Source: Loktanella sp. PT4BL (GTDB lineage: Bacteria; Pseudomonadota; Alphaproteobacteria; Rhodobacterales; Rhodobacteraceae). Taken from it: a stretch of DNA of 64,000 nt. Shown piece after piece: positions 36,149 to 45,081 of this stretch (positions within the stretch are counted from its first letter, which is position 1; the number at the start of each line of letters is the position of its first letter). Location: assembly GCF_003201935.1 (NCBI RefSeq), contig NZ_QJJL01000002.1:682001-746000 (forward strand), read 5' to 3'. Under the pieces are notes generated by a model. That model was given only the letters and a program-made list of their open reading frames with translations, did not search any database and was not told the origin of the DNA. The translations under genes and the position numbers were made by a program.

Positions 36149-37584
36149 GTCAGTCCTTTCAACGCGCCATAGCTAGCGCGGTATCTTGTGTGCGCCTCGT
36201 GAAAGGCGCCGGTGAGTGAGGGTTCAGGATCAATCGTGCGGGCAATTTGCGGGGCGATTGCAATCTCGACCCCTGCACCAGTTGCAGCCATCATGCCAAG
36301 GCGGGCCGCGCCGAATGCACCGCCAAAATCACCTGCGACAGGCAGTTGCACCGGCATCTCCAGAGAGGTCGCGATCGCTTGTACCCAATAGTCCGATTTC
36401 GACCCGCCCCCGACCGCGATCAGGCGGTTGATCTGCGTGCCTGTCGCCGACAGCGCGTCAAAGCAGTCGCGGATTGCGTGTGTGACGCCTTCAAGCACAG
36501 CCCGCGTCATCGCCACCTGATCGGTGCCGTGGTCCAGATGCAGGAACGATCCCCGGATGTTGGCATCATTATGTGGTGTGCGCTCGCCGCCCAAATAGGG
36601 CAAAAACAATGTGCGCCCGGGAGGCTGCAACTCCCCGAGAACACCCGTCAGGGTGGCCGAGGGTTTATCCGTGATCCTCGCAAACCAGTTCAGCGCATCG
36701 GCGGCGGCAAGGATCACACCCATCTGGTGCCATGTATCCGGAAGGGCGTGACAGAAGGTGTGCACAGCTGTCGCCGCATCCGGCTGATAGGCATCCGAAG
36801 CCGCAAACAACACGCCAGAAGTGCCCAGCGACACAAAAGCATCGCCCGCTTTGACCACACCGACGCCCACGGCACTCGCGGCATTGTCACCGCCGCCACC
36901 TGCCACAACGACACCTTTGGGCAGGCCCCAGCGCTCGGCCAGCTTATCGCGCAACTGCCCCGATACCTCAGAGCCTTCGACCAGGCGTGGCATCTGCGCA
37001 CGCGACATGCCGGTCGCGGCCAAGAGATCATCCGACCAGTCGCGTTTACCGACATCAAGCCAGCTTGTGCCTGCGGCATCCGACATCTCGGCCACGGCCT
37101 CACCCGTCAGCCAAAGGCGCAGATAGTCCTTGGGCAAGAGCACACGGGCCGTTTTTGTAAAAATTTCCGGCTCGTGTCTGGCCACCCAGACAAGTTTCGG
37201 TGCGGTGAAGCCTGCAAAGACGATATTGCCCGTCAGTTCACGGAACCTTGGATCGGCGTCCAGCGCTGCCGCTTCCACAGCCGCGCGCGTATCGTTCCAC
37301 AGGATACACGGGCGCAGCACCGCATGATCGCGGTCCAGCAAGGTCGCACCATGCATTTGCCCCGACAAACCGATGCCGCGCACCTGCGCCAATGAGACCT
37401 GCCCAGCGAGGGCCTGCATGACGGCATCTGCGGTATCCAGCCACGCCGCAGGATCCTGCTCTGACCAACCCATCTGAGGACGTGCCGCAGTCAGTGGCGC
37501 TGTCGCTTCCGCGATAATCGCCTGACTATCGTTGATCAAAACAGCCTTGAGACCCGATGTTCCCAGATCAAGGCCAATGAACAT
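36145..37584 (-). CDS. xylB: Xylulokinase
   Basis: A 479-aa FGGY kinase phosphorylating D-xylulose. It opens with [16 protein letters not shown], has [16 protein letters not shown] near residue 75, [20 protein letters not shown] and the C-terminal ATP-site segment [17 protein letters not shown]. It overlaps xylA by 4 bases and its start overlaps the end of xylG by one base. Confidence 0.96.
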   Translation of the reverse strand: MFIGLDLGTSGLKAVLINDSQAIIAEATAPLTAARPQMGWSEQDPAAWLDTADAVMQALAGQVSLAQVRGIGLSGQMHGATLLDRDHAVLRPCILWNDTRAAVEAAALDADPRFRELTGNIVFAGFTAPKLVWVARHEPEIFTKTARVLLPKDYLRLWLTGEAVAEMSDAAGTSWLDVGKRDWSDDLLAATGMSRAQMPRLVEGSEVSGQLRDKLAERWGLPKGVVVAGGGGDNAASAVGVGVVKAGDAFVSLGTSGVLFAASDAYQPDAATAVHTFCHALPDTWHQMGVILAAADALNWFARITDKPSATLTGVLGELQPPGRTLFLPYLGGERTPHNDANIRGSFLHLDHGTDQVAMTRAVLEGVTHAIRDCFDALSATGTQINRLIAVGGGSKSDYWVQAIATSLEMPVQLPVAGDFGGAFGAARLGMMAATGAGVEIAIAPQIARTIDPEPSLTGAFHEAHTRYRASYGALKGLT

Positions 37585-38333
37585 TAGGCGGCCCGTTTGG
37601 GATTTTTGCCCATGATGATCATTGACAGGATATCATCCTCGGTCACGTCCTCGACGCGCTCGGTCCCGATCAACTGGCCGTTCTTCATCACCGACACACG
37701 GTCGCAGAGTTCCATCATTTCACGCGTGTCGTGGCTGATCAGGAAGATGCCCAGACCTTGCGCTTTCAGCTCTTTGATCAGGTCCGCAACCATCGCCGTT
37801 TCATGCACACCAAGTGCCGCAGTCGGTTCGTCCATGATCAGGATACGCGCGTTGAAATAGACCGCACGGGCAATTGCCACGGACTGGCGCTGGCCACCGG
37901 ACAACGAGCGGACGGGTTCCGAGAAACGCTGAAAGTTCGGGTTCAGACGCGCCATGATCTTGCGCGATTCCGCTTCCATCGCGGTATCATCCAGCAAACC
38001 GAACTTGGTTGTGATCTCACGACCCAGGAACAGGTTCGAGGCCGCATCCAGGTTATCCGACAAGGCAAGTGTCTGATAGATCGTCTCGATATTGTGCATA
38101 CGCGCATCAATCGGGCTGTTGATTTCAACCTTCTTGCCGTCGACAAAAATCTCGCCGGCGTCTTTCTTGTACGCACCCGAGAGAATCTTGATCAGCGTCG
38201 ATTTACCCGCCCCGTTGTGGCCCAAAAGGCCCACAACTTCGCCCGGCATCACGTCAATAGACACATTGTCGACTGCTTTGATCCCGCCAAAATGGATCGA
38301 AATATTGCGCATTTCCAAAAGTGGGGTGCTCAT
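37584..38333 (-). CDS. xylG: Xylose ABC transporter ATP-binding protein (half-size)
   Basis: A 249-aa ATPase with Walker A GLLGHNGAGKST, signature RSLSGGQRQS and Walker B ILIMDEPTA. It has a single nucleotide-binding domain, unlike the two-domain about 510-aa XylG of enteric bacteria, so it likely works as a homodimer. Start and stop overlap neighbouring genes by single bases, giving strict coupling with xylH and xylB. Confidence 0.92.
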   Translation of the reverse strand: MSTPLLEMRNISIHFGGIKAVDNVSIDVMPGEVVGLLGHNGAGKSTLIKILSGAYKKDAGEIFVDGKKVEINSPIDARMHNIETIYQTLALSDNLDAASNLFLGREITTKFGLLDDTAMEAESRKIMARLNPNFQRFSEPVRSLSGGQRQSVAIARAVYFNARILIMDEPTAALGVHETAMVADLIKELKAQGLGIFLISHDTREMMELCDRVSVMKNGQLIGTERVEDVTEDDILSMIIMGKNPKRAA

Positions 38334-39598
38334 TATGCGTCTCCTGTTTTACGGCGGTAGATGATGTCGATCCAGACAGCGATGATGAGAACGCCACCCA
38401 CGATCATGTTCTGCAGTGGTGAATCAACGCCCACCATGCCCATGCCTGACACGAGTGCCTGCATGATCAATGCGCCAAGGATTGCGCCATAGATCGTGCC
38501 GACGCCCCCTGCCAGTGCGGTACCACCGATGACGGCCGCCGCGATCACGCGCAATTCGTCCAGCTCACCCAAGGATGATCCGGCAGATCCCAGACGGGCC
38601 GAGGCGATGACGGCAGCGATGGCTGTCAGCGCGCCCATCAGGGCAAAGACCTTGACCGTCAGCAAACGCGTATTGATGCCTGACAGCTCTGCCGCGTCTG
38701 GGTTGCCACCCATCGCAAAGATATAACGGCCAAAGCGCGTTTTCTTGGCGATGATCGTCATACCGATGGCGACAGCCAGAACGATCAGGACCGAGATGGG
38801 GAAACCGTAGGCTTCGGTATAGCCTTCGGGCATCTCGAGCCCTTCGCTTTCAAACCGGCGCTGCAAGATGCGTGTTGGCACCATATAGGCGTTCATGATC
38901 GCGGTGACTCCGCAAATCGCACCCACAAGGATCGCGCCCAGCGCATACTCGGCCCACATCGGTTTGACCGCAAAGCCATGGCTGATGTGTTTGCGCCGTG
39001 TGTTGATCAGAAAAAGGATTGTCAGAATGGATCCAACGATCGCCAGCGCCCAGCTTGCCGTGACACCAATCGTACCGGTCGCACCGCCAAGCATGATGAA
39101 ATTGGGATCAAGCGGTGAAATGGTTGTGCCCTTGGACACCCACCAAGCACCACCGCGCCAGATCAACAGGCCGCCCAAGGTGACAATAAAGGACGGGATC
39201 AGAAGGTAACCGATCAACCAGCCTTGGAACGCGCCAATAGCAGCGCCAAGCAAAAGGCCCGCAAGGACAGTAATAATCCAGATGGAGGGACTGCCGAAAC
39301 CGACGATATCAGGCAGGATTTGCACCTGAATGACACCCATGATCATGCCCACGATCCCCAGCAGGGACCCGATGGACAGGTCAATGTTGCGGGTCACGAT
39401 GACAAACACCATCCCCGTGGCCATCACCGCGACCGATGCGGTCTGCAATGTCAGCGTAAACAGGTTGCGCGGGGTCAAGAACGTCCCCCCCGTTGCAACG
39501 TGGAACACCAGCGCAATGATGACGAATGCGCCGATCATGCCCAAGAGCCGCGTGTCGATTTGCAATGTTTTGATTAGCTTACCAAGTCCGCCAGACAT
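38333..39598 (-). CDS. xylH: Xylose ABC transporter permease
   Basis: A 421-aa permease of the ribose/xylose type with about 10 membrane segments. NIDLSIGSLLGIVGMIMG and the cytosolic-loop motif IFAMGGNPDAAELSGINT are the standard signatures of this family. It lies downstream of xylF after an attenuator-like hairpin and is coupled to xylG. Confidence 0.94.
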   Translation of the reverse strand: MSGGLGKLIKTLQIDTRLLGMIGAFVIIALVFHVATGGTFLTPRNLFTLTLQTASVAVMATGMVFVIVTRNIDLSIGSLLGIVGMIMGVIQVQILPDIVGFGSPSIWIITVLAGLLLGAAIGAFQGWLIGYLLIPSFIVTLGGLLIWRGGAWWVSKGTTISPLDPNFIMLGGATGTIGVTASWALAIVGSILTILFLINTRRKHISHGFAVKPMWAEYALGAILVGAICGVTAIMNAYMVPTRILQRRFESEGLEMPEGYTEAYGFPISVLIVLAVAIGMTIIAKKTRFGRYIFAMGGNPDAAELSGINTRLLTVKVFALMGALTAIAAVIASARLGSAGSSLGELDELRVIAAAVIGGTALAGGVGTIYGAILGALIMQALVSGMGMVGVDSPLQNMIVGGVLIIAVWIDIIYRRKTGDA

Positions 39599-39639
39599 TG
39601 GTTCCCTCCCCTTTCAACCCGTGGCAGGGTTGGCTTGTA

Positions 39640-39671
39640 AGAAAGCCCCACCCGACACTGCGGATGGGGCC
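39640..39671 (-). terminator. Attenuator between xylF and xylH
   Basis: On the minus strand GGCCCCA and TGGGGC pair (inner CCG/CGG pairing also possible) followed by TTTCTT. It sits 19 bases after the xylF stop and before the xylH ribosome site. A partial terminator here would keep binding protein above permease, as for the dctP/dctQ hairpin. Confidence 0.55.
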
Positions 39672-39689
39672 TTTGTTTGTAGGTTCAGA

Positions 39690-40718
39690 TTATTCGCAGA
39701 CTGCGAGGCCTGTCACACCCTGGCAGAGCACGTCTTTTTCAATCCAGCCAGCTTCCAGAACAACGTCCAGGTTGTCTTGCGTGATTGGCAAAGGTGCCAG
39801 CAACATGGAGTTCACTTCAACACCTCCGGGTGATGTGAATGTGGCAGACCCTTCGATGTCAGCCATAGCTGTGCCATTGGCCAATGCAACAGCGATTTCG
39901 CCTGCATTGCGGCCCAGCGCACGGCTGTCTTTCCAGACCGATACGGTCTGTGTACCCAGTGCTACACGGTTCAGAGCTGCGTGGTCGCCGTCCTGACCGG
40001 AGACAGGAATACCGTCCATACCCTGAGAGGCCAGAGCCGCAACAACACCGCCGGCCATGCCGTCGTTGGAAGACACAACAGCGTCAACTTCGTTGTTGGT
40101 CTGTGTCAGGATCTGCTCCATGTTGCGCTGTGCGTTCGCAGGCTGCCAGCCATCGGTGTATGTCTCACCAACGATGGTGATCGCACCGCTGTCGATGGCA
40201 GCTTGCAGCACCTCTTGCTGACCGCCACGCAGGAAGTCGGAGTTCGGATCGGTTGGCGAGCCCTTGATCATGACGTAGTTACCCTCGGGCGCCAGATCGA
40301 ACACGGCACGCGCCTGCATCCGGCCAACTTCGACGTTGTCAAATGTCAGGTAGAATGCGCGCGGGTCTTCGATCAGACGGTCATAACCGATGACAGGAAT
40401 GCCGGCAGCTTCGGCAGCATCAAGTGCCGGGCCGATGGACGCGCCGTCCTGTGCAAGGATAATCAGGGCATCAACACCCTGTGTGATCAGGCTTTCAACG
40501 TCGGCCAGCTGCTTTGTAGCGGACGACTGCGCATCGGCAGACAGGTAGCTAGCGCCAGCGGCTTCCAGCGCACCAAGCATCGCTGCTTCGTCAGTTTTCC
40601 AGCGCTCTTCCTGAAAGTCCGACCAGCTTACGCCGACAGTGATGCCGTGGGCGTCAGCAAAGGCAGACGTGCTGAAACCGGCAGCCACAATTGCTGCCGC
40701 GATAACGGATTTATGCAT
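39690..40718 (-). CDS. xylF: D-xylose-binding protein
   Basis: A 342-aa periplasmic sugar-binding protein. The signal peptide ends near SAFADA. GVSWSDFQEERWKTDEAAML, IPVIGYDRLIEDPRAFYLTF and VVSSNDGMAGGVVAALASQG match XylF. First gene of the xylose operon, divergent from the ROK regulator gene with a 208-base AT-rich gap. Confidence 0.95.
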   Translation of the reverse strand: MHKSVIAAAIVAAGFSTSAFADAHGITVGVSWSDFQEERWKTDEAAMLGALEAAGASYLSADAQSSATKQLADVESLITQGVDALIILAQDGASIGPALDAAEAAGIPVIGYDRLIEDPRAFYLTFDNVEVGRMQARAVFDLAPEGNYVMIKGSPTDPNSDFLRGGQQEVLQAAIDSGAITIVGETYTDGWQPANAQRNMEQILTQTNNEVDAVVSSNDGMAGGVVAALASQGMDGIPVSGQDGDHAALNRVALGTQTVSVWKDSRALGRNAGEIAVALANGTAMADIEGSATFTSPGGVEVNSMLLAPLPITQDNLDVVLEAGWIEKDVLCQGVTGLAVCE

Positions 40719-40786
40719 GTTTTCCTCCCATAGTGTGCCCCATGCATTGGGGCGTGGGCCATTTGACCCTACGGTCGTTAGAATGA

Positions 40787-40916
40787 CTTATTAAATTCAG
40801 TTGTCAAAATAAAAATTGACGCGAATTGTGAAAAAAACGCTTTGAACACGCAAAATTTTTAGGCACTGTACAAAAGCGAGCGAATTTTAGGATGCGCGGC
40901 AGGCCTATTAATTCAG
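40787..40916. promoter_or_regulatory. Divergent xylF/regulator promoter region with two similar elements
   Basis: The AT-rich gap contains CTTATTAAATTCAG at 40787-40800 near xylF and CCTATTAATTCAG at 40904-40916 near the regulator start. They are near-identical direct repeats that could be operator sites for the ROK repressor. A TTGACA on the minus strand (40807-40802) could be a -35 for xylF, but no good -10 is seen at the right distance. Confidence 0.35.
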
Positions 40917-40926
40917 AGATTAAACT

Positions 40927-42192
40927 ATGTACGACAATATGGCTGACCAAAACGACGAATCGGGAGGTCCGAACGGCTGTGGTCCATTGTTGGCGTCAGA
41001 TTCGCCCGACGCCAAGCCGTTGCGACAACAAGTCTTCGAACACGTCCGCGCGACGGGGCGTGCCGCACGCACCGATGTCACCCGCGCACTCAACATTAGT
41101 GCCGGATCAGCCACAACGCTGACTGCCGACCTGATCTGCGCGGGGCTTTTGCGCGAAGTCGAAGGCCTGCCCCGTGAAAGCGGCCGCGGGCGCCCGCCCG
41201 TTGCGCTCGAGGTCGTGCCAGAGGCACGCTACGTCATCGGGATAAAACTTTCGGATGAAACGCACTCTGCCGTGCTCTCTGATTTTGCAGGTCGCCCCGT
41301 TGCAGATGCTACCCTGCCCTCATCGCCCGGGCGCAAATCGCTCGATACGGTTCTGGAAGAAATTGATATCCTGATTGACCGCGTCCTTAAGGATGCGGAC
41401 ATGAGCCTGCTAGAGATTTCGGCAGTTGGTATGGGTATTCCTGGCATTGTGGACCACGACACGGGCACCGTAACTTGGTCACCCTTCCTGATTGAAACAG
41501 AGGTTGATATCCGCACTGCCTTTATGGCGCGGTTTGGCATGCCGGTTTACGTGGACAACGATACGAATGTGCTCAGCCTTGCAGAGCTATGGTTCGGGGC
41601 CGGTCGCACAATTGCGGATTTCGTTGTCGTCACAATCGAGAATGGCGTCGGTATGGGCCTTGTGCTGGACAACCGGCTTTTCCGTGGCGCGCGCGGCATG
41701 GGGCTGGAACTGGGTCACACAAAGGTGCAGCTTGATGGTGCGCTATGCCGCTGCGGCCAGCGCGGCTGTCTTGAGGCCTATCTCGCGGACTACGCATTGG
41801 CGCGTGAGGCTGCGACGGCACTCGATCGCAACCCCCGCACCCCGCAAAGCCCCTATGTGATGCTGGATGCGCTTTTTGCACAGGCCAAATCCGGCAATGA
41901 GGCCGCGCGCACGATCTTTCGCCGTGCGGGACGGTATCTGTCGCTGGGGCTCTCGAACGTGATCCAGCTCTTCGACCCCGGCCTGATCATTCTGTCGGGC
42001 GAGCGGATGCAATACGACTACCTCTATTCCAAAGAGGTGTTGGCCGAGATGCAGAAACTGACCCTGAGCGACGGGCGCACGCCTTGCGAGGTCGAAGTCC
42101 ACGCCTGGGGTGGCATGATCTGGGCGCGCGGTGCCACGGCGCTCGCGCTTGAGGCCGTCACGGCCGCTGCATTGGGAGAGGCCCGCGGATGA
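40927..42192 (+). CDS. xylR: ROK family transcriptional regulator (XylR-type)
   Basis: A 421-aa repressor. The winged helix spans residues about 35-80 (RQQVFEHVRATGRAARTDVT then ALNISAGSATTLTADL). The ROK sugar-binding domain follows, with VYVDNDTNVLSLAE and the zinc motif CRCGQRGCLEAY. It should repress the divergent xylFHGBA operon in the absence of xylose. Its stop overlaps the following FG-GAP gene by 4 bases. Confidence 0.88.
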   Translation: MYDNMADQNDESGGPNGCGPLLASDSPDAKPLRQQVFEHVRATGRAARTDVTRALNISAGSATTLTADLICAGLLREVEGLPRESGRGRPPVALEVVPEARYVIGIKLSDETHSAVLSDFAGRPVADATLPSSPGRKSLDTVLEEIDILIDRVLKDADMSLLEISAVGMGIPGIVDHDTGTVTWSPFLIETEVDIRTAFMARFGMPVYVDNDTNVLSLAELWFGAGRTIADFVVVTIENGVGMGLVLDNRLFRGARGMGLELGHTKVQLDGALCRCGQRGCLEAYLADYALAREAATALDRNPRTPQSPYVMLDALFAQAKSGNEAARTIFRRAGRYLSLGLSNVIQLFDPGLIILSGERMQYDYLYSKEVLAEMQKLTLSDGRTPCEVEVHAWGGMIWARGATALALEAVTAAALGEARG

Positions 42193-43655
42193 TCCGGCTC
42201 TTGGCGCTGCTTGTCGCAGCCGCACCGGTTGCGGCAGACCCCTTGTTCGAGGATCGCTCGGCGGGGTTGCCGGAACATATCTATGGCGGAGAGTGGGAGC
42301 ATTTCGTCGGCGGTGGCGTTGCGGTCTTCGACTGCAACGGCGATGCACTGCCTGATCTCTTTGCCGCAGGCGGCGAAAACCCCGCGCAGCTGATGATCAA
42401 CCGCGGGGAATTTACGTTCGCCAAAGGTGCGGCACCTGAACTGACAGGCGTCACCGGAGCCTATCCGCTGGATGTGAACGCAGATGGGGCCATGGACCTC
42501 TTCGTGCTGCGCGTTGGCCAAAACCAGTTGTTGATGGGAGGGGGTAATTGCCGCTTTACCGCCAGCAATGAGCTTCCTCAAGATGATGCGTGGTCGACCG
42601 CTTTCACCGCCTGGTGGGAGGATGACGGCAAACCTGTCATGGCCATCGGCAATTATGTAGACCGTGCCGATCCTGAGGGACCTTTCGGGGCTTGCGATGA
42701 CAATATGATCCTGCGTCCCGGCGCATCAGGCTATCAAAGCACCCTGCTGACCCCGGGTTTCTGCCCTCTGTCGATATTGGCGGCCAACGACGCACGCGGA
42801 CGCCCGACCCTGCGGCTCTCGAATGACCGGCACTACTATGTCCGTGAAGGCTATGAGCAGATGTGGGACATTGCCGAACGGCGTTTTCTGGGCTCCGATG
42901 ACGGATGGAAGAACGTCTCGCTCTGGGGGATGGGCATCGCGAGCCGGGACCTGACAGGTGACGGGCGCGATGAGGTCATGCTGACCTCCATGGGCGATCA
43001 ATTGATGCAATTGGCCCAAGAGGACGGCACCTATGCCGCAGCCCCTTTCACGATCGGCACCTATGCCCAGCGCCCCCATACCGGCGATGACGGGCGCCCC
43101 TCTACGGGCTGGCATGCCGAGTTTGCGGATGTGGACAATGACGGGCGCGCGGATCTGTTCATCGCCAAAGGCAACGTCGACCAGATGCCGGGGCTGGCGA
43201 TCCAGGACCCCAATAACCTGTTGATGCAAAATGCCGATGGCACCTTTCGCGAGACTGCAGCGATTGCAGGTGTTGCCACCAAAGAGCGCGCGCGCGGCGC
43301 GGCCTTGGCCGATTTTGACGGTGACGGTCGTCTGGATCTTGTGGTTGTGAACCGGCGTGCGCCGATGGAGCTTTACCGCAATGTCACAACGGACACCGGA
43401 AACTGGCTGGAGATTGCGCTCAGCCAGCCCGGCGGCAATATGAATGCTGTGGGTGCGACTGTCGTGGTGGAAGCAGAAGGAAACCGCCAAAGCCAGCAAC
43501 TGACCGTCGGTGGCGGGCATGGCGGTGGCAAAGCATTGCCGTTGCACTTCGGCTTGGGTGCGGCAGAGACTGTCAACGTGACCGTAGTTTGGCCGGGTGG
43601 GCAGCAAACCAGCCATCAGGCCCAAGCAAATCAGCGGCTGCGGCTGGTGCGCTGA
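42189..43655 (+). CDS. Exported CRTAC1-type protein (FG-GAP and ASPIC/UnbV domains)
   Basis: A 488-aa secreted protein with signal MIRLLALLVAAAPVAADP. FG-GAP/VCBS calcium-type repeats read VAVFDCNGDALPDLFAAGG, LDVNADGAMDLFVL, FADVDNDGRADLFIAKGN and ADFDGDGRLDLVVVNRR. A C-terminal ASPIC/UnbV domain ends in VTVVWPGGQQTSHQAQANQ. It likely folds as a beta-propeller outside the cytoplasm. It is coupled to the ROK regulator by ATGA and faces a diheme peroxidase gene 51 bases away. Role unknown. Confidence 0.85.
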   Translation: MIRLLALLVAAAPVAADPLFEDRSAGLPEHIYGGEWEHFVGGGVAVFDCNGDALPDLFAAGGENPAQLMINRGEFTFAKGAAPELTGVTGAYPLDVNADGAMDLFVLRVGQNQLLMGGGNCRFTASNELPQDDAWSTAFTAWWEDDGKPVMAIGNYVDRADPEGPFGACDDNMILRPGASGYQSTLLTPGFCPLSILAANDARGRPTLRLSNDRHYYVREGYEQMWDIAERRFLGSDDGWKNVSLWGMGIASRDLTGDGRDEVMLTSMGDQLMQLAQEDGTYAAAPFTIGTYAQRPHTGDDGRPSTGWHAEFADVDNDGRADLFIAKGNVDQMPGLAIQDPNNLLMQNADGTFRETAAIAGVATKERARGAALADFDGDGRLDLVVVNRRAPMELYRNVTTDTGNWLEIALSQPGGNMNAVGATVVVEAEGNRQSQQLTVGGGHGGGKALPLHFGLGAAETVNVTVVWPGGQQTSHQAQANQRLRLVR

Positions 43656-43668
43656 CGCGCGGAAAGAT

Positions 43669-43706
43669 GCCTCCGGCGGGGATATTTACGGGCCGATAAT
43701 AAGGGT
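43669..43706 (-). repeat. Gene-end element after peroxidase copy 2
   Basis: On the minus strand it begins at the A of the peroxidase TGA stop (ACCCTTATTATCGGCCCG) and continues TAAATATCCCCGCCGGAGGC. It is nearly the same as 31381-31420 and sits at the same place relative to the paralogous gene. Confidence 0.75.
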
Positions 43707-45016
43707 CAGGGCTGGTCTATCGGCAGCCCGCTTGGCACGGCGTCAGGAATGCCCAGTTTTCCATCAATCGCGGCGGGGTCAGTCAGCGCGTCCAGAAACG
43801 CCACCAAGGACGTGATCTGCGCGTCTGTTATCCGGCGGGGGGCATAGGTGACGGCCTGCGCGATCGCAGGGCTATCCGCCAGGCCGCGCGTGTCATCGAC
43901 GGGAAGCGCGGGCAGGACCGCGTTGGTGACATCATAGGTTTCCAGCGCCGCAACCGGATCGAGATGTGCCTCAATAAAGCTGCGCAAATCGCGGTGCGCG
44001 CCCGCGTGACCGTAAGGGCCGGTCAAGGCCACGTTGCGCAACGACGGCGTACGGAAGGCGTAAAGATCGGCAGGATCACCTGTCACGCGGAAACGCCCTT
44101 CGTCGCGGGCGTGGCTTTCAAAGCGCGCGGCTTTGCCGGGGCCGATCTGGGGGGCGCCCATCGCGTGAAATTCATGATCTGTCAGGAACGGGCCGCTGTG
44201 GCAGCTTGCACATCCTGCGTCACCGTAAAACAGGCTCATGCCGGTGGCGGCGGGTTCGGGTAACGTGGCTTCGCCGCGCAGGACCGCATCGAAAGGGGCG
44301 TTGTCAGAGCGCCACTCGAATTCCATGAAGGCCGCAATAGCGTTCGAGATATCGGCGAAGGTGATTTGATCGGGCGCGTCGATATGGTCATAGGTCGCGA
44401 CAAAACTGTCAGCATAGGCGGGGATGTCGCGCACGCGCTGCGAAATCAGGTCCCAAGCACCACCCTGCCCTGTGATCACGCCACGCCGCACCGCTTGGGA
44501 GATTTCATTTTCGCTATAGTGACCTGCCATTTCATCGGGGCTGAGGACCGGAAACATGGTTTGCGCCGAAAGAAGCGAGGCAAAACCGGTGACCATATCC
44601 GCATCAAGCGGTGTCCGCAGTCCACCGGGGCGGTCGGGGTCTACCTCGATCCGGCCATCATGGAAGAGCACCGTGAACTCATATGCGCCGAGGTTGAAGA
44701 GAGCCGGTGCATTTCGCGGTATCCGCTGTTCGGGCATATTGTCAGGATCTGCCACACGTTTTGGCCCAAGACCGATGCCACCATCGCCAAGGCCGAGCGA
44801 CAAGCCGTCACCGGTGCCAAACGCGGGATGATGACAGGTGCCGCATGAGACATTGCGGTTGCCGGACAAGATGGGATCGTAGAACAAAAGCTGGCCCAAA
44901 CGGGCCTCGACCTCACGCACGGGGGCGAAATCCGCCTCGGTCAAAGGTGCGGGCAGCCCGTCGGCAAAAGCGGCGTCCGCGCCGATGATGGCAACCAATC
45001 CCAAGACAATGCGCAT
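43706..45016 (-). CDS. Diheme cytochrome c peroxidase / MauG family protein (copy 2)
   Basis: A 436-aa periplasmic protein with signal MRIVLGLVAIIGADAAFADG. Heme motifs are CGTCHHPAFGTGDG and CASCHSGPFLTDHEFHAMG. It is clearly homologous to the copy at 30070-31371 along its whole length, including RIPRNAPALFNLG, FRTPSLRNVALTGPYGHAGA and the end GIPDAVPSGLPID. The start follows GGAGGTACT. It is convergent with the FG-GAP/ASPIC gene. Peroxide reduction or oxidative modification of a partner are both possible. Confidence 0.88.
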   Translation of the reverse strand: MRIVLGLVAIIGADAAFADGLPAPLTEADFAPVREVEARLGQLLFYDPILSGNRNVSCGTCHHPAFGTGDGLSLGLGDGGIGLGPKRVADPDNMPEQRIPRNAPALFNLGAYEFTVLFHDGRIEVDPDRPGGLRTPLDADMVTGFASLLSAQTMFPVLSPDEMAGHYSENEISQAVRRGVITGQGGAWDLISQRVRDIPAYADSFVATYDHIDAPDQITFADISNAIAAFMEFEWRSDNAPFDAVLRGEATLPEPAATGMSLFYGDAGCASCHSGPFLTDHEFHAMGAPQIGPGKAARFESHARDEGRFRVTGDPADLYAFRTPSLRNVALTGPYGHAGAHRDLRSFIEAHLDPVAALETYDVTNAVLPALPVDDTRGLADSPAIAQAVTYAPRRITDAQITSLVAFLDALTDPAAIDGKLGIPDAVPSGLPIDQP

Positions 45017-45081
45017 AGTACCTCCACCCCCTATCTTGGCAAAGTGTTACCATGGTTTCCTTCGCGCACAAGTGCGACGGA

